Positions 1 to 8,413 are shown, numbered from the stretch's first letter. The stretch: 64,000 bases of DNA from Paenibacillus mendelii (GCF_024498075.1 NZ_JANHOF010000003.1:682001-746000), one strand, 5' to 3'. Made by a program: numbers and translations. The notes: generated by a model not told the origin, from the letters alone.

Positions 1-357
1 GTCGGGGAGAGCGAGAGCGGCGTCACGGTAACGCTTGAGATGGCTCCTTACAGTACATCCGCTGAATGGCATGAGCAGGTGCTGGTCGCGTTCGAGCAAG
101 GCTATGTCAAGGTCGAGCTGCCGCCGCCGCTGGCGCGTCAGCGGGCTGGCGAAGTCACGGTCCTCATGGATAACGGCAAGGAAGAAGCACAGCATATCCG
201 CCCTGTTATGCCTAACGTGTCTGCGATGCGCAACCAAGCCATCAATTTCATTGCAGCGGTGCGCGGTGAACGTCCGGCTCCATGTGCGGCGAAGGAAGCA
301 CTGGAGGATTTGAAGCTGGCCAAGGATTACATTGATTTCATGATTCGGAACCGTTAA
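1..357 (+). CDS. Gfo/Idh/MocA family oxidoreductase, C-terminal part (5' end outside window)
   Basis: The reading frame is open from the first base and ends at the TAA at 355-357, so only the last 118 codons are present. The visible part carries the typical end of a Gfo/Idh/MocA oxidoreductase: a beta-sheet segment followed by a helix that reads NQAINFIAAVRGERPAPC and then an EALEDLKLAKDYID helix, the common dimer-domain ending in which a short list of substrate-binding positions precedes the last helix. Family members are NAD(P)-dependent sugar or cyclitol dehydrogenases. It lies 30 bp before a GH4 enzyme, which is also NAD-dependent, and they are probably cotranscribed. The substrate cannot be assigned. 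Confidence 0.8.
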   Translation, partial: VGESESGVTVTLEMAPYSTSAEWHEQVLVAFEQGYVKVELPPPLARQRAGEVTVLMDNGKEEAQHIRPVMPNVSAMRNQAINFIAAVRGERPAPCAAKEALEDLKLAKDYIDFMIRNR

Positions 358-387
358 ATCGAAAATAATCGTAACGGAGGTCATCCC

Positions 388-1800
388 ATGCGGAAAATAG
401 CCATTATTGGTGCTGGAAGTGTTGTCTTTTGCAAAACGCTCATGTTGGATATCATGGCCACACCGGCGCTTGCAGAAACGGAATTTGTGCTCATGGCGCC
501 ATCCACAACCAAGACGTCGCAGGTGAAAGCTTTTGCCGATAAAGTCATTGCCGAGAACGGCTTGAAGTCGAAGGTATCCGTCACGACGGACCGTAGAGAA
601 GCGCTGCGGGATGCCAATTATGTGATTTGCTCTTTCCAGGTGGGAGGCGTATCGGCCTTCGAGCTCGATTATACGATTCCGAAGAAATATGGGGTCGACC
701 AGTGCATCGGGGATACGCTCGGACCCGGCGGTGTGTTCCGCGCGCTTCGCAGCATTCCGGTTATTCTGGATACGGCGAAGGATATGGAGGAGCTGTGCCC
801 GAATGCAACCTTGCTTAATTACGTCAATCCTATGGCCATGATCTGCTGGGCTTTGGGTGAGACGAACGTCAAGTTTGTAGGGCTGTGCCATGGCGTGCAG
901 ACGACGCTTGATCTCATCTCCGGGTACACGGATATTCCGAAGCAGGAAATCGATTATGTATGCGCGGGCATTAATCATATGGGCTGGTTTACGAAGCTGT
1001 CGCATGAAGGCAAGGACTTGTATCCGCTGCTGCGGGATAAGTTTGAAGAGCCGGAGTTCTATGTGAACGAGAAGGTGCGGGGCGAAGTGTTCCGTCACTT
1101 CGGTTACTTCATGACCGAGTCCACCGGCCACTTGTCTGAATACGTCCCCTGGTTCCGGAAGAATCAGAAGGCGCTCGACCTGTATTGCGACGAGCCTTCA
1201 TTCGGCGGAGAATCCGGAGCCTATTACAAGTGGTGCACATATGTCGCGGACAAATACCGGACGCAGGATGTTCTGGCGGACGAACCGACGGTGCTGCCAC
1301 CACGTAGCGTCGAATACTGCGCCTATATTATCGAGGCACTGGAGACCGGGAAGACATTCAAGTTCAACGGCAATATCCGCAATGACGGCATGATCACGAA
1401 TCTGCCGGATGAATGCTGCGCCGAAGGCCCGATATTCGCCGATCGAACCGGTCTGAACCGGACCATCGTCGGTGAGCTGCCACCGCAATGCGCGGCGCTC
1501 AACATGACGAATATCAATGTCCAGCGGCTGACGGTTCTAGCGGCCAAGAGCGGCGATCCGGAGACGGTCGTGCAGGCCATTGCGCTCGATCCGCTCACTT
1601 CATCCGTCCTGACGTTGAAGGAAATTCGCGACATGGTGACGGAGATGCTGGAAGCGGAGCGGGAATGGCTTCCACAATTTGCAGGCAGGCTTCCGCGTCC
1701 GACCCCGACGATCACGATTCCTGCCGATATTGAACGGGCAGAGGTGCCGATCGATCCGGCGCTTGCGATCTTCTCGCGCTTCGGCGATTTGGCCAAGTAG
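388..1800 (+). CDS. GH4 family alpha-galactosidase/alpha-glucosidase (MelA-like)
   Basis: The 470-residue protein belongs to glycoside hydrolase family 4, whose members cleave glycosides by transient oxidation at C3 and need NAD+, Mn2+ and often a reducing environment. Its N-terminus has the Rossmann signature IGAGSVVF. The metal site appears as the Cys and His of GLCHGVQ near residue 170 and a second His in NHMGW near residue 202. The NYVNPMA segment is typical of the family. There is no signal peptide, so it acts on imported sugars in the cytoplasm. An AACGGAGG Shine-Dalgarno supports the start. The intact Cys and the sequence style favour the MelA (alpha-galactosidase) branch over 6-phospho-glucosidases, but the exact substrate is inferred. 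Confidence 0.85.
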   Translation: MRKIAIIGAGSVVFCKTLMLDIMATPALAETEFVLMAPSTTKTSQVKAFADKVIAENGLKSKVSVTTDRREALRDANYVICSFQVGGVSAFELDYTIPKKYGVDQCIGDTLGPGGVFRALRSIPVILDTAKDMEELCPNATLLNYVNPMAMICWALGETNVKFVGLCHGVQTTLDLISGYTDIPKQEIDYVCAGINHMGWFTKLSHEGKDLYPLLRDKFEEPEFYVNEKVRGEVFRHFGYFMTESTGHLSEYVPWFRKNQKALDLYCDEPSFGGESGAYYKWCTYVADKYRTQDVLADEPTVLPPRSVEYCAYIIEALETGKTFKFNGNIRNDGMITNLPDECCAEGPIFADRTGLNRTIVGELPPQCAALNMTNINVQRLTVLAAKSGDPETVVQAIALDPLTSSVLTLKEIRDMVTEMLEAEREWLPQFAGRLPRPTPTITIPADIERAEVPIDPALAIFSRFGDLAK

Positions 1801-1882
1801 ACCCATGTAGAACCCCTCTCGCCGACCTTGGCGGCGAAGATGGTGCGTGAAACGGTTATCCTTCGATAAAGTTAAGTTGACA

Positions 1883-1923
1883 AAGGCTCTCATGCGGATG
1901 TAACTCACCCGCATGAGAGCCTT
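1883..1923. terminator. Bidirectional intrinsic terminator between the GH4 gene and lplA
   Basis: A perfect 15-bp stem, AAGGCTCTCATGCGG at 1883-1897 pairing with 1909-1923, encloses an 11-base loop. It lies between convergent genes and can serve both. Confidence 0.85.
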
Positions 1924-1948
1924 ATTCTGTGGCGTATATCGAACGGTA

Positions 1949-2950
1949 CTAATCCCGCAGCATCAACAGCCCGATAAATTCTTCCTCGGTCAGCTTCCCA
2001 AAATAACGGGTCAAGTCGACGGAAGCGATCGCTTGGCGAAGCGCTTCCTCCTCGTAGCGGGTATGGATCAACAATTGTTCAAGCTCGGCAACGTCATGCG
2101 CGCCGAAGTAGTCGCCGAACAACCGGATTCCCGCTATTTTCCCATCCTCTACGTCGAGTCTTGCGTCGATGATGCCCGATGCGAATTTGCGGATATTTTG
2201 AATATTGCATTTTGGCGATCGGCCGTAATTCCAATCCCAGCTGCGATAACGCTCCTCCGCCAGCTTGCTGACGGCATCCCATTCCGCATCCGACAGCTTA
2301 TATTGCGGCACTTCGGCCGGTTCACAGTTGAACAGCTCACGCAGCAGGGAGGTGCGGAATTGCTCGGTTGTCATCGTTTGCGATAGAAATTCCGATATAT
2401 TCGCGACGCGCCCGCGTACCGATTTGGTTCCCTTGGACTCAATCTTGATCGGTTTCACCTTAAGAGCGGAAGCCACGTTCTCCATAGCCGAATCGAACAG
2501 CAGCGTCCCGTGGCTGAACATACGGCCCTTGGTGGCGAACTGGGCGTTGCCCGAAATTTTACGATCGCCGACTTGGATATCGTTGCGTCCTGTAAGCTCG
2601 GCATGTACGCCAAGCTTGTGCAGGGCGTCGATAACAGGCTGCGTGAATTTCGCGAAGTTATGGAAGGAGTTTCCGTCATCTTTGGTTATGAAGCTGAAGT
2701 TCAGATTGCCCAGGTCATGATAGACCGCTCCGCCGCCCGACAGCCGGCGTACGACGTGCAGCTTGTGATCGCGGACGTAATCCGCGTTGATTTCTTCGAT
2801 CGTGTTCTGATTTTTGCCGATGATGATAGAGGGTTCGTTAATATAGAAAAGCAGGTAACTGTCATCCGTCAGCAGATTGCGCAGCGCATACTCTTCCAGA
2901 GCCAGGTTGAAGGCGGGATCGGTATTCCCGCGGTTGTCGATAAATAGCAT
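1949..2950 (-). CDS. lplA: Lipoate-protein ligase A
   Basis: The 333-residue enzyme activates lipoate with ATP and attaches it to the lysine of E2 subunits or GcvH. The sequence holds the family motifs in order: RRLSGGGAVYHD (lipoate-binding loop, about residues 68-79), GNLNFSF, and KISGNAQ with the catalytic lysine near residue 133. A C-terminal accessory domain follows, as in two-domain LplA/LplJ proteins. The reading frame opens 66 bp further upstream, but the ATG at 2950 is preceded by ACGGAGG at a spacing of about 8, which decides the start. It faces away from the MFS gene and stands alone, without lipA or lipM. Confidence 0.93.
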   Translation of the reverse strand: MLFIDNRGNTDPAFNLALEEYALRNLLTDDSYLLFYINEPSIIIGKNQNTIEEINADYVRDHKLHVVRRLSGGGAVYHDLGNLNFSFITKDDGNSFHNFAKFTQPVIDALHKLGVHAELTGRNDIQVGDRKISGNAQFATKGRMFSHGTLLFDSAMENVASALKVKPIKIESKGTKSVRGRVANISEFLSQTMTTEQFRTSLLRELFNCEPAEVPQYKLSDAEWDAVSKLAEERYRSWDWNYGRSPKCNIQNIRKFASGIIDARLDVEDGKIAGIRLFGDYFGAHDVAELEQLLIHTRYEEEALRQAIASVDLTRYFGKLTEEEFIGLLMLRD

Positions 2951-3108
2951 GTGCGTTACCTCCGTCAGGTCGCTTGTGATAGTTCCATTATCAACAAGAG
3001 GCGAAGGCAAAGTCAAATAACCGTTGACGATGCAAGAGTCGAATTATACATTGTAGAGATAGAAATAAGCAATGCCTCGTAGTAGGATGACATCATGGAG
3101 GTATTCGG

Positions 3109-4347
3109 ATGAGCAGACCTTGGTTTCACCGGCTTCAAGGGAATAGCAGAGGTTGCCTCGTCTTCGAGCCGCTTTTTCTAATTCCGTACAGCATGTATAC
3201 GACTTATGCAACCATTTATATGTACGAGCTTGGCCTCGGCGAAACGGCAATTGGATGGATTACGACGATTAGTCTGATCGTACAAGTGTTTTCATCGTTC
3301 ATTAGCGGTTATTTGACAGATCGGATGGGTAGAAAGTTTGCCCTGCTTTATTTTGATTTAATAAGCTGGTCGGTTGCTACGCTGCTGTGGATGGTCACGC
3401 AGAATGTATGGATGTTCGTCGCAGCCGCCATCGTGAACGGTTTTCAACGGGTCCCGCATACCGCCTTCTACTGTCTGCTGGTGGAGGATACGGAGCCGAA
3501 GGAAAGAACCTATGTGTTTACAATCCTTCAGTTTATTGGTGTTGTAGGCGGGTTGTTCGCGCCGCTCGGCGGATTGCTGGTGCATCATTATTCCCTCGTT
3601 CCCGGGGTACGGATCATGTACGGCATTGCATTCGTGTGCATGACCTTACAGTTTATAGGCCGCCATATGATGACGCGGGAGACGGATATGGGAAAGCGAA
3701 AAATGCGTGAAGCCCGAGAGCTTGGCTTGAAGGAAAGCTTGGGGGAATACATGAGCGCGATCAGGAGTGTGCTTATGAACCGCCCGCTCCTTCTAGTATT
3801 CGGTGTCTACATGCTGTTTAACTTTCAGATGACGATGAAGGGAACCTACCTTTCCTTGTATCTGGCTGATTATTTACATATTGATAGCGATTTGATCTCC
3901 TTATTTCCGGCGCTATCATCCGTCATCATGCTGCTCACCATGTGGCTGCTTATGCCCCGCATACCGGAGCGGCTCGCGCAATCCGCCATGAACGGGGGCT
4001 TCGTCTTATCCGTCATCTCGACGGTCATGCTCATTGCGGCGCCGGCAGAAAGCTTGATTTGGGTAGGATTGAGCACCATATTGGCTGCCGTCGGCACGAT
4101 GATCAGCTCGCCGTATTTGGAAGCGCAGGTGGCCAATGCCATCGACGACAACCAGCGGGCCAAAATTTTCTCGATCCTGTCGGTGCTTGTCCTGCTCGTC
4201 ATTTCGCCTAGCGGCATTATTGGGGGCTGGACGTATCAGCTCGATCCCCGGATACCGTTTCTGCTCGTTGCCGCAGCATTTGGCCTGAGCATTGTACTTC
4301 TGCTTATTCATCGGGGAAGCATGCGGGCGTCTTCTGCGAACCTGTAG
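3109..4347 (+). CDS. MFS transporter
   Basis: A 412-residue membrane protein with about 12 hydrophobic segments and the MFS loop 2-3 signature GYLTDRMGRKFALLYFD near residues 65-81, which corresponds to the G-x-L-x-D-R-x-G-R-K/R motif. A long cytoplasmic loop rich in Arg, Lys and Glu lies at about residues 185-215, between TM6 and TM7. It resembles DHA-type drug/metabolite exporters or sugar exporters of Bacillota, but nothing in the sequence identifies a substrate. GGAGG about 8 bases before the ATG supports the start. It is monocistronic: a terminator follows and the next gene has its own promoter. Confidence 0.85.
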   Translation: MSRPWFHRLQGNSRGCLVFEPLFLIPYSMYTTYATIYMYELGLGETAIGWITTISLIVQVFSSFISGYLTDRMGRKFALLYFDLISWSVATLLWMVTQNVWMFVAAAIVNGFQRVPHTAFYCLLVEDTEPKERTYVFTILQFIGVVGGLFAPLGGLLVHHYSLVPGVRIMYGIAFVCMTLQFIGRHMMTRETDMGKRKMREARELGLKESLGEYMSAIRSVLMNRPLLLVFGVYMLFNFQMTMKGTYLSLYLADYLHIDSDLISLFPALSSVIMLLTMWLLMPRIPERLAQSAMNGGFVLSVISTVMLIAAPAESLIWVGLSTILAAVGTMISSPYLEAQVANAIDDNQRAKIFSILSVLVLLVISPSGIIGGWTYQLDPRIPFLLVAAAFGLSIVLLLIHRGSMRASSANL

Positions 4348-4382
4348 GTGTAGGGTGCGCCTAAGTCATTGGGTCACAAGCG

Positions 4383-4411
4383 AGCAGCCATCTTCGAGCG
4401 AAGTGGCTGCT
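4383..4411 (+). terminator. Intrinsic terminator after the MFS gene
   Basis: The stem AGCAGCCA-t-CTTCG (4383-4396) pairs with CGAAG-TGGCTGCT (4399-4411), with one bulged base, and is followed by TATTTTATT. Confidence 0.75.
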
Positions 4412-4461
4412 TATTTTATTGCTCAGGAGAAAAAATGGTGGTTTAAGTTTGATGAAGTGGC

Positions 4462-4491
4462 TTGCCCACGAAGTAGTTGGCATTGTATAAT
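4462..4491 (+). promoter_or_regulatory. Predicted sigma-A promoter of the iclR-type gene
   Basis: TTGCCC at 4462-4467 and TATAAT at 4486-4491 are separated by 18 bases. Transcription would begin near 4498, just upstream of the palindrome at 4518-4535. Confidence 0.55.
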
Positions 4492-4517
4492 CGGGGTAGG
4501 TTTATTATTAGGAATCT

Positions 4518-4535
4518 GGTTTATTATAATAAACC
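4518..4535. promoter_or_regulatory. 18-bp perfect palindrome, candidate regulator operator
   Basis: GGTTTATTATAATAAACC reads the same on both strands. Its left half is also present as a direct copy at 4499-4508, 19 bp (about two helical turns) upstream. It lies between the predicted transcription start and the ATG of the IclR-type regulator, where an autoregulatory operator would act as a roadblock or occlude the polymerase. Binding by this IclR protein is inferred. Confidence 0.5.
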
Positions 4536-4558
4536 ATCATTGGGGGTTAGCGTACACC

Positions 4559-5308
4559 ATGGCGGACAAACCGAAGTATTGGGTGCCTGCGCTGGAGAAG
4601 GCCCATCTCGTTCTTCGCGTACTTGCGGAGGAGCCTGGGAAATACAAGCTAATCGAGCTGTCCCGCATGCTGGATATCAACAAGAGCTCCATGTTCTCGC
4701 TCCTGCAGACGATGGAATCGCTTCAGTGGGTGAATCGCGAGGGGAGCGGGACGTATGCCGTCGGGCCGGCGCTGTCGGATTTCGGATTTTCGTACATGCA
4801 GCGCTTCGATGTGAAGGAGCAGTTCCGTCAGGAGGCGGCCTTGACCCGGGATCGGCTGGGTGAGACCGTGCAATTAGCTAAATTGGCGGGCACCGATGTG
4901 TTTTACCTGGAGAAGGTCGAAGCGATATCGCCCGTTCGGCTCGTCTCAGAGCCTGGGATGCGGTTTCCTGCTCATGCGACAGCGCTCGGGAAGGCCATGC
5001 TCGCTTACGAGCCGGAAGAACGCTTGCAGCGTGTACTGGCCGAAGCGGATTTGAAACCATTGACCACGCATACGGTAACGGATGTAGAAGTACTGAAACA
5101 ATCTTTAATTACGGCTCGAGAGCAGGGTTATGCTGTTGATCTGCAGGAAGCGGTTATGGGGTTTAACTGCATCGCGGCACCGATCCTGAATCGGCGGGGC
5201 GAGGCGGTCTACGCTGTAAGCTGCTCGATGCCGGTACACTGCTGGGAGGAAAAAGCCGATGCGGCCAAGCGCGAAATATGCGAACTGGCAGAGCGGCTTT
5301 CCAATTAA
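4559..5308 (+). CDS. IclR family transcriptional regulator
   Basis: The 249-residue protein has an N-terminal winged helix (about residues 8-65, including KLIELSRMLDINKSSMFSLLQTM in two pieces around residues 32-54) and a C-terminal IclR effector domain (about 80-245). The effector domain shows the characteristic GMRFPAHATALGKAMLA segment. IclR proteins repress or activate catabolic operons in response to small carboxylates and keto-acids. The open frame extends 267 bp upstream, across the predicted promoter, so the ATG at 4559 is taken as the start. The next two genes encode an SDR dehydrogenase and an FAH hydrolase, the probable targets. Confidence 0.88.
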   Translation: MADKPKYWVPALEKAHLVLRVLAEEPGKYKLIELSRMLDINKSSMFSLLQTMESLQWVNREGSGTYAVGPALSDFGFSYMQRFDVKEQFRQEAALTRDRLGETVQLAKLAGTDVFYLEKVEAISPVRLVSEPGMRFPAHATALGKAMLAYEPEERLQRVLAEADLKPLTTHTVTDVEVLKQSLITAREQGYAVDLQEAVMGFNCIAAPILNRRGEAVYAVSCSMPVHCWEEKADAAKREICELAERLSN

Positions 5309-5336
5309 TAGATCATAGACGAGGAGCTGAACGAAT

Positions 5337-6110
5337 ATGAGATTACAAGACAAAGTTATCTTAATTACCGGATCAGGATCAGGCATTGGCCGAAGCACGG
5401 CTTTATTATTCGCTTCTGAAGGCGCGAAAGTGATCGTGAATGATTTGTCCGTTGAGAGCGGCGAGGGAACAGTAGCCGAAATTCGTGCAGCCGGCGGGGA
5501 AGCGATTTACATCAAAGCCGACGTAACCGATCCCGTCTCCGTCAGCGCGATGGTGGACGATATTATTAAGCAATACGGTCGCATTGACGTGCTGTTCAAC
5601 AATGCCGGTATTAGCGGCGTAGGCGCACTGCATGAGATCGAACCCGAGATGTGGGATCGCGTTGTGAACGTCAACATTCGCGGCGTCTATGTCCCTAGCA
5701 AATATGTGCTGCCTCATATGATTGAGCGTAAAGCGGGCTCTATCATTAACATGTCCTCTTGCGTTGCCGAGATCGGCTTAGCAAAGCGTGCCGTATACGC
5801 TGCAACCAAAGGTGCCGTACTCTCGTTGACGAAGTCCATGCAGGTCGATTACGCGCCATATAACATTCGCGTTAACGCCTTGCTGCCGGGTACGATCCTG
5901 ACTCCATTCGTGGAAAACTACCTCCGCACTTCCTATGACAATCAAGAAGAAGCCTATGAAGGATTGAAGAAGCGTCAGCTTAGCGGCGACCTTGGCCGTC
6001 CTGAGGATGTGGCGAAAGCCGCTCTGTTCCTCGCTTCCGATGAGTCGAAATTCATGATGGGCTCGCCCCTCTACATTGATGGCGGCGCTACTTTCGGTAA
6101 GAACGCCTAA
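5337..6110 (+). CDS. SDR family NAD(P)-dependent oxidoreductase
   Basis: A 257-residue classical short-chain dehydrogenase. The cofactor motif TGSGSGIG is near residues 11-18, NNAG near 88-91, and the catalytic Ser and YAATK pair near 140-158. The C-terminal YIDGG is typical of the glucose-1-dehydrogenase/3-oxoacyl-reductase-like branch. It follows the IclR gene by 28 bp with a GAGGAGC Shine-Dalgarno. In several bacteria an SDR next to an FAH-domain hydrolase performs the last two steps of non-phosphorylative L-rhamnose or L-fucose catabolism (4-dehydrogenation of a 2-keto-3-deoxy acid). That assignment is inference from context only. Confidence 0.88.
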   Translation: MRLQDKVILITGSGSGIGRSTALLFASEGAKVIVNDLSVESGEGTVAEIRAAGGEAIYIKADVTDPVSVSAMVDDIIKQYGRIDVLFNNAGISGVGALHEIEPEMWDRVVNVNIRGVYVPSKYVLPHMIERKAGSIINMSSCVAEIGLAKRAVYAATKGAVLSLTKSMQVDYAPYNIRVNALLPGTILTPFVENYLRTSYDNQEEAYEGLKKRQLSGDLGRPEDVAKAALFLASDESKFMMGSPLYIDGGATFGKNA

Positions 6111-6235
6111 TACGACTCTATCACTGCAAAGTCTATGCAGATGATACGAGTTTTGATACGATGGAAATTCGAGGGAGTTTTGCTTTCGCGAATGAAATCA
6201 CAGGGGCACGCTTTGTACAAGTGAATGAGCTGGAG

Positions 6236-6257
6236 CCTCGCACGAGTCAGTGCGAGG
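6236..6257. repeat. Short perfect hairpin in the SDR-FAH intergenic region
   Basis: CCTCGCAC and GTGCGAGG form an 8-bp stem around a 6-base loop. There is no T-run, so it is more likely an RNA-processing or attenuation structure, or a decayed copy of the repeat that follows, than a terminator. Confidence 0.5.
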
Positions 6258-6283
6258 ATACGCTTTCGATCGCATTTGAGCTT

Positions 6284-6503
6284 ACAAAACATAGGCGTAT
6301 GCTTGCGAGGCGAGTTTTGCTCGATTACGCTTCCTTGGAAGCGATGAACTCACAAAACTTAAGCGTATGCTTACGAAGCGAGTTTTGCTCGAATACGCTT
6401 CCTTGGAAGCGATGAACTCACAAAACTTTTGCGTATGCTTACGAAGCAAGTTTTGCTCGAATACGCTTCCTCGGAAGCGATGAACTCACAAAACTTTTAG
6501 GAG
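6284..6503 (+). repeat. 68-bp repeat in three tandem copies, ending in the Shine-Dalgarno of the FAH gene
   Basis: Units start at 6284, 6352 and 6420 and are each exactly 68 bp. A fourth, partial copy begins at 6488 as CAAAACTTTTAGGAGG, so the repeat end supplies the ribosome-binding site of the FAH gene at 6514. Each unit contains the mini-hairpin GCTTACGAAGC, an AAGTTTTG or GAGTTTTG block that can pair with CAAAACTT at either end of the unit, and the 7-bp stem CGCTTCC-GGAAGCG. Related elements are at 42098-42172 and 60670-60819. The intervening 6111-6283 holds no gene. Confidence 0.9.
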
Positions 6504-6513
6504 GTTTTTTGCA

Positions 6514-7407
6514 ATGAAACTCGTAACAATTGTGCAGGATGGAAAGCCCGCCTTGGGCGTAAAGACTGAAGCCGGCATTATCGATATTGCAGCAGCTTTG
6601 GCTGCACAGCCTGCTGCTGGTGTGCCACAGGATGTTATGGAAGTCATTCAAGGCGGCACCGAAGCAGTCGCTGCTCTTCAAGGATATGTTGACGGGTTGC
6701 CAGCTGGCAAAGCCGCTTATGTACTCGATGAAGAAGCCGTTCAGTGGGGCCCTTGCGTAACGCGCCCGAACAAAATCATCTGTGTCGGTCTGAACTACCG
6801 TAAACATGCGGAAGAGACGAATTCACCTATCCCAGCATACCCGATCTTGTTCAATAAATTTAATAATACGCTTACCGGCCATAAGAAAGATGTTGCGGTT
6901 CCGAAAGTAACCAATAAACTCGACTATGAAGCTGAGCTTGTTATCGTCATCGGCAAGCGCACCAAATACGTAGCGCAAGAACAGGCGCTGGATCACGTAT
7001 TCGGATATTGTGCGGTTAACGATTTGTCCGCACGCGATCTGCAGCTTCGTACGCAGCAATGGCTGCTCGGCAAAACCTGCGACGATTTCAGCCCGCTCGG
7101 ACCTTACTTGGTTACAGCTGACGAAGTCGGTAACCCGAATGATTTGGCGATCAAAGCCATCGTGAACGGCGATGTTCGTCAGAACTCCAACACATCGGAC
7201 ATGATCTTCAAATGCGACGAAATCGTTAGCTACATTTCGCAGCACATGACGCTTGAGCCTGGTGACGTTATTCTGACCGGCACACCAGAAGGCGTCGTGA
7301 TGGGTTACCCGCCAGAGAAGCAAGTGTACCTGAAACCAGGTGACGAAGTGACGATTGAGATCGAGAAGCTCGGTCGCCTGACGAACCGCTTCGTAGCTGA
7401 AGCCTAG
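6514..7407 (+). CDS. Fumarylacetoacetate hydrolase (FAH) family protein
   Basis: The 297-residue protein has an N-terminal small domain (about 1-70) and an FAH catalytic domain (about 80-295). Motifs seen include ICVGLNYRKHAEE, the DYEAELVIVIGK strand with acidic metal ligands, and NDLSARDLQ. The ending PGDVILTGTPEGV is the family hallmark. Members are Mg2+/Mn2+-dependent C-C hydrolases or decarboxylases acting on 2,4-dioxo acids, such as acylpyruvates and 2,4-diketo-3-deoxy sugar acids. With the SDR upstream it could cleave a diketo-deoxy-sugar acid. Its Shine-Dalgarno is the end of the 68-bp repeat, with AGGAGG about 10 bases before the ATG. Confidence 0.87.
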   Translation: MKLVTIVQDGKPALGVKTEAGIIDIAAALAAQPAAGVPQDVMEVIQGGTEAVAALQGYVDGLPAGKAAYVLDEEAVQWGPCVTRPNKIICVGLNYRKHAEETNSPIPAYPILFNKFNNTLTGHKKDVAVPKVTNKLDYEAELVIVIGKRTKYVAQEQALDHVFGYCAVNDLSARDLQLRTQQWLLGKTCDDFSPLGPYLVTADEVGNPNDLAIKAIVNGDVRQNSNTSDMIFKCDEIVSYISQHMTLEPGDVILTGTPEGVVMGYPPEKQVYLKPGDEVTIEIEKLGRLTNRFVAEA

Positions 7408-7430
7408 AAACCTGGACCTATTCCATGAAG

Positions 7431-7464
7431 GGCCTCCTTGTCATTTATGACAGGGAGGCTTTTT
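7431..7464 (+). terminator. Intrinsic terminator after the FAH gene
   Basis: GCCTCCT-TGTCAT (7432-7444) pairs with ATGACA-GGGAGGC (7447-7459), giving a 13-bp stem with one G-T pair and a 2-base loop, and is followed by TTTTT. Confidence 0.9.
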
Positions 7465-7493
7465 GTAGTATATTTGCTTATTCTGAGTGCATT

Positions 7494-8413
7494 AACCATT
7501 AGCCAGCTCTGCAAATGCTCGCAGTAACGCCTATAACCGGCGTAACAGCTAGGCATTACTAAGCGAGGTGCGTCTGTAACGCCATATTCTGGTCTTACAG
7601 CGCTTGAACCGCCAGACAGCCCAGCAAATCCCCCGCTGTAACGCCTAAAACCGGCGTAACAGCTAGGCGTTACTGAGAGAGGAACGACTGTAACGCCGTT
7701 TTCTGGACTTACAGCGCTTGAACCGCTAGCCAGCTTAGCAAATCCCCCGCTGTAACGCCTAAAACCGGCGTTACAGCTAGGCGTTACTGAGCGAGGAACG
7801 TCTGTAAGACCGCTTTTTGGTCTTACAGCGCTTGAACCGCTGCCAGCTCAGAAAAATGCCCCGCTGTAACGCCTAAAAACGGCGTAACAGCGGGGTATTA
7901 CTAAGCGAAGAACCTCTGTAACGCCGTTTTCTGGTCTTACAGCGCTTGAACCGCTGCCAGCTCAGAAAAATGCACCGCTGTAACGCCTAAAACCAGCGTA
8001 ACAGCAGGGCATTACTAAGCGAGGTGCGTCTGTAACGTCCATATTCTGGTCTTACAGCGCTTGAACCGCTAGCCAGCCCAGCAAATCCCCCGCTTTAACG
8101 CCTAAAACCGGCCTAACAAAAGGGCATTACTAAGAGAGGTGCGTCTGTAACGCCGTTTTCTGGACTTACAGCGCTTGAACCGCTAGCCAGCCCAGCAAAT
8201 CCCCCGCTGTAATACCTAAAACCGGCGTAACAGCAGGGCATTACTAAGCGAGGTGCGTCTGTAACGCCATATTCTGGTCTTACAGCGCTTGAATCGCCAG
8301 CCAGCCCAGCAAATCCCCCGCTGTAACGCCTAAAACCGGCGTAACAGCTAGGGGTTACTGAGCGAGGAACGTCTGTAACGCCGCTTTCTGGCCTTACAGC
8401 GCTTGAACCGATC
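7494..8413. repeat. Tandem array of a 114-bp repeat, about eight copies
   Basis: The marker GTAACGCC starts at 7524, 7638, 7752, 7866, 7980, 8095, 8209 and 8323: steps of 114 bp, with one of 115. Each unit is a dimer of related halves that both begin CTGTAACGCC, 52 and 62 bp long. The first half has an inverted repeat CTGTAACGCC with GGCGTAACAG around about 7 bases, fully perfect in the copy at 7751. The second half has CTGTAA with TTACAG around about 15 bases. No open frame, promoter or unique spacer is seen. The 145 bp after the array (8414-8558) show nothing recognisable. Confidence 0.93.

Noticed and set aside
6284-6503. Known riboswitch class upstream of the FAH gene
   Set aside because: The structure is made of 68-bp tandem units found at three loci with unrelated genes and matches no riboswitch aptamer I can recognise.
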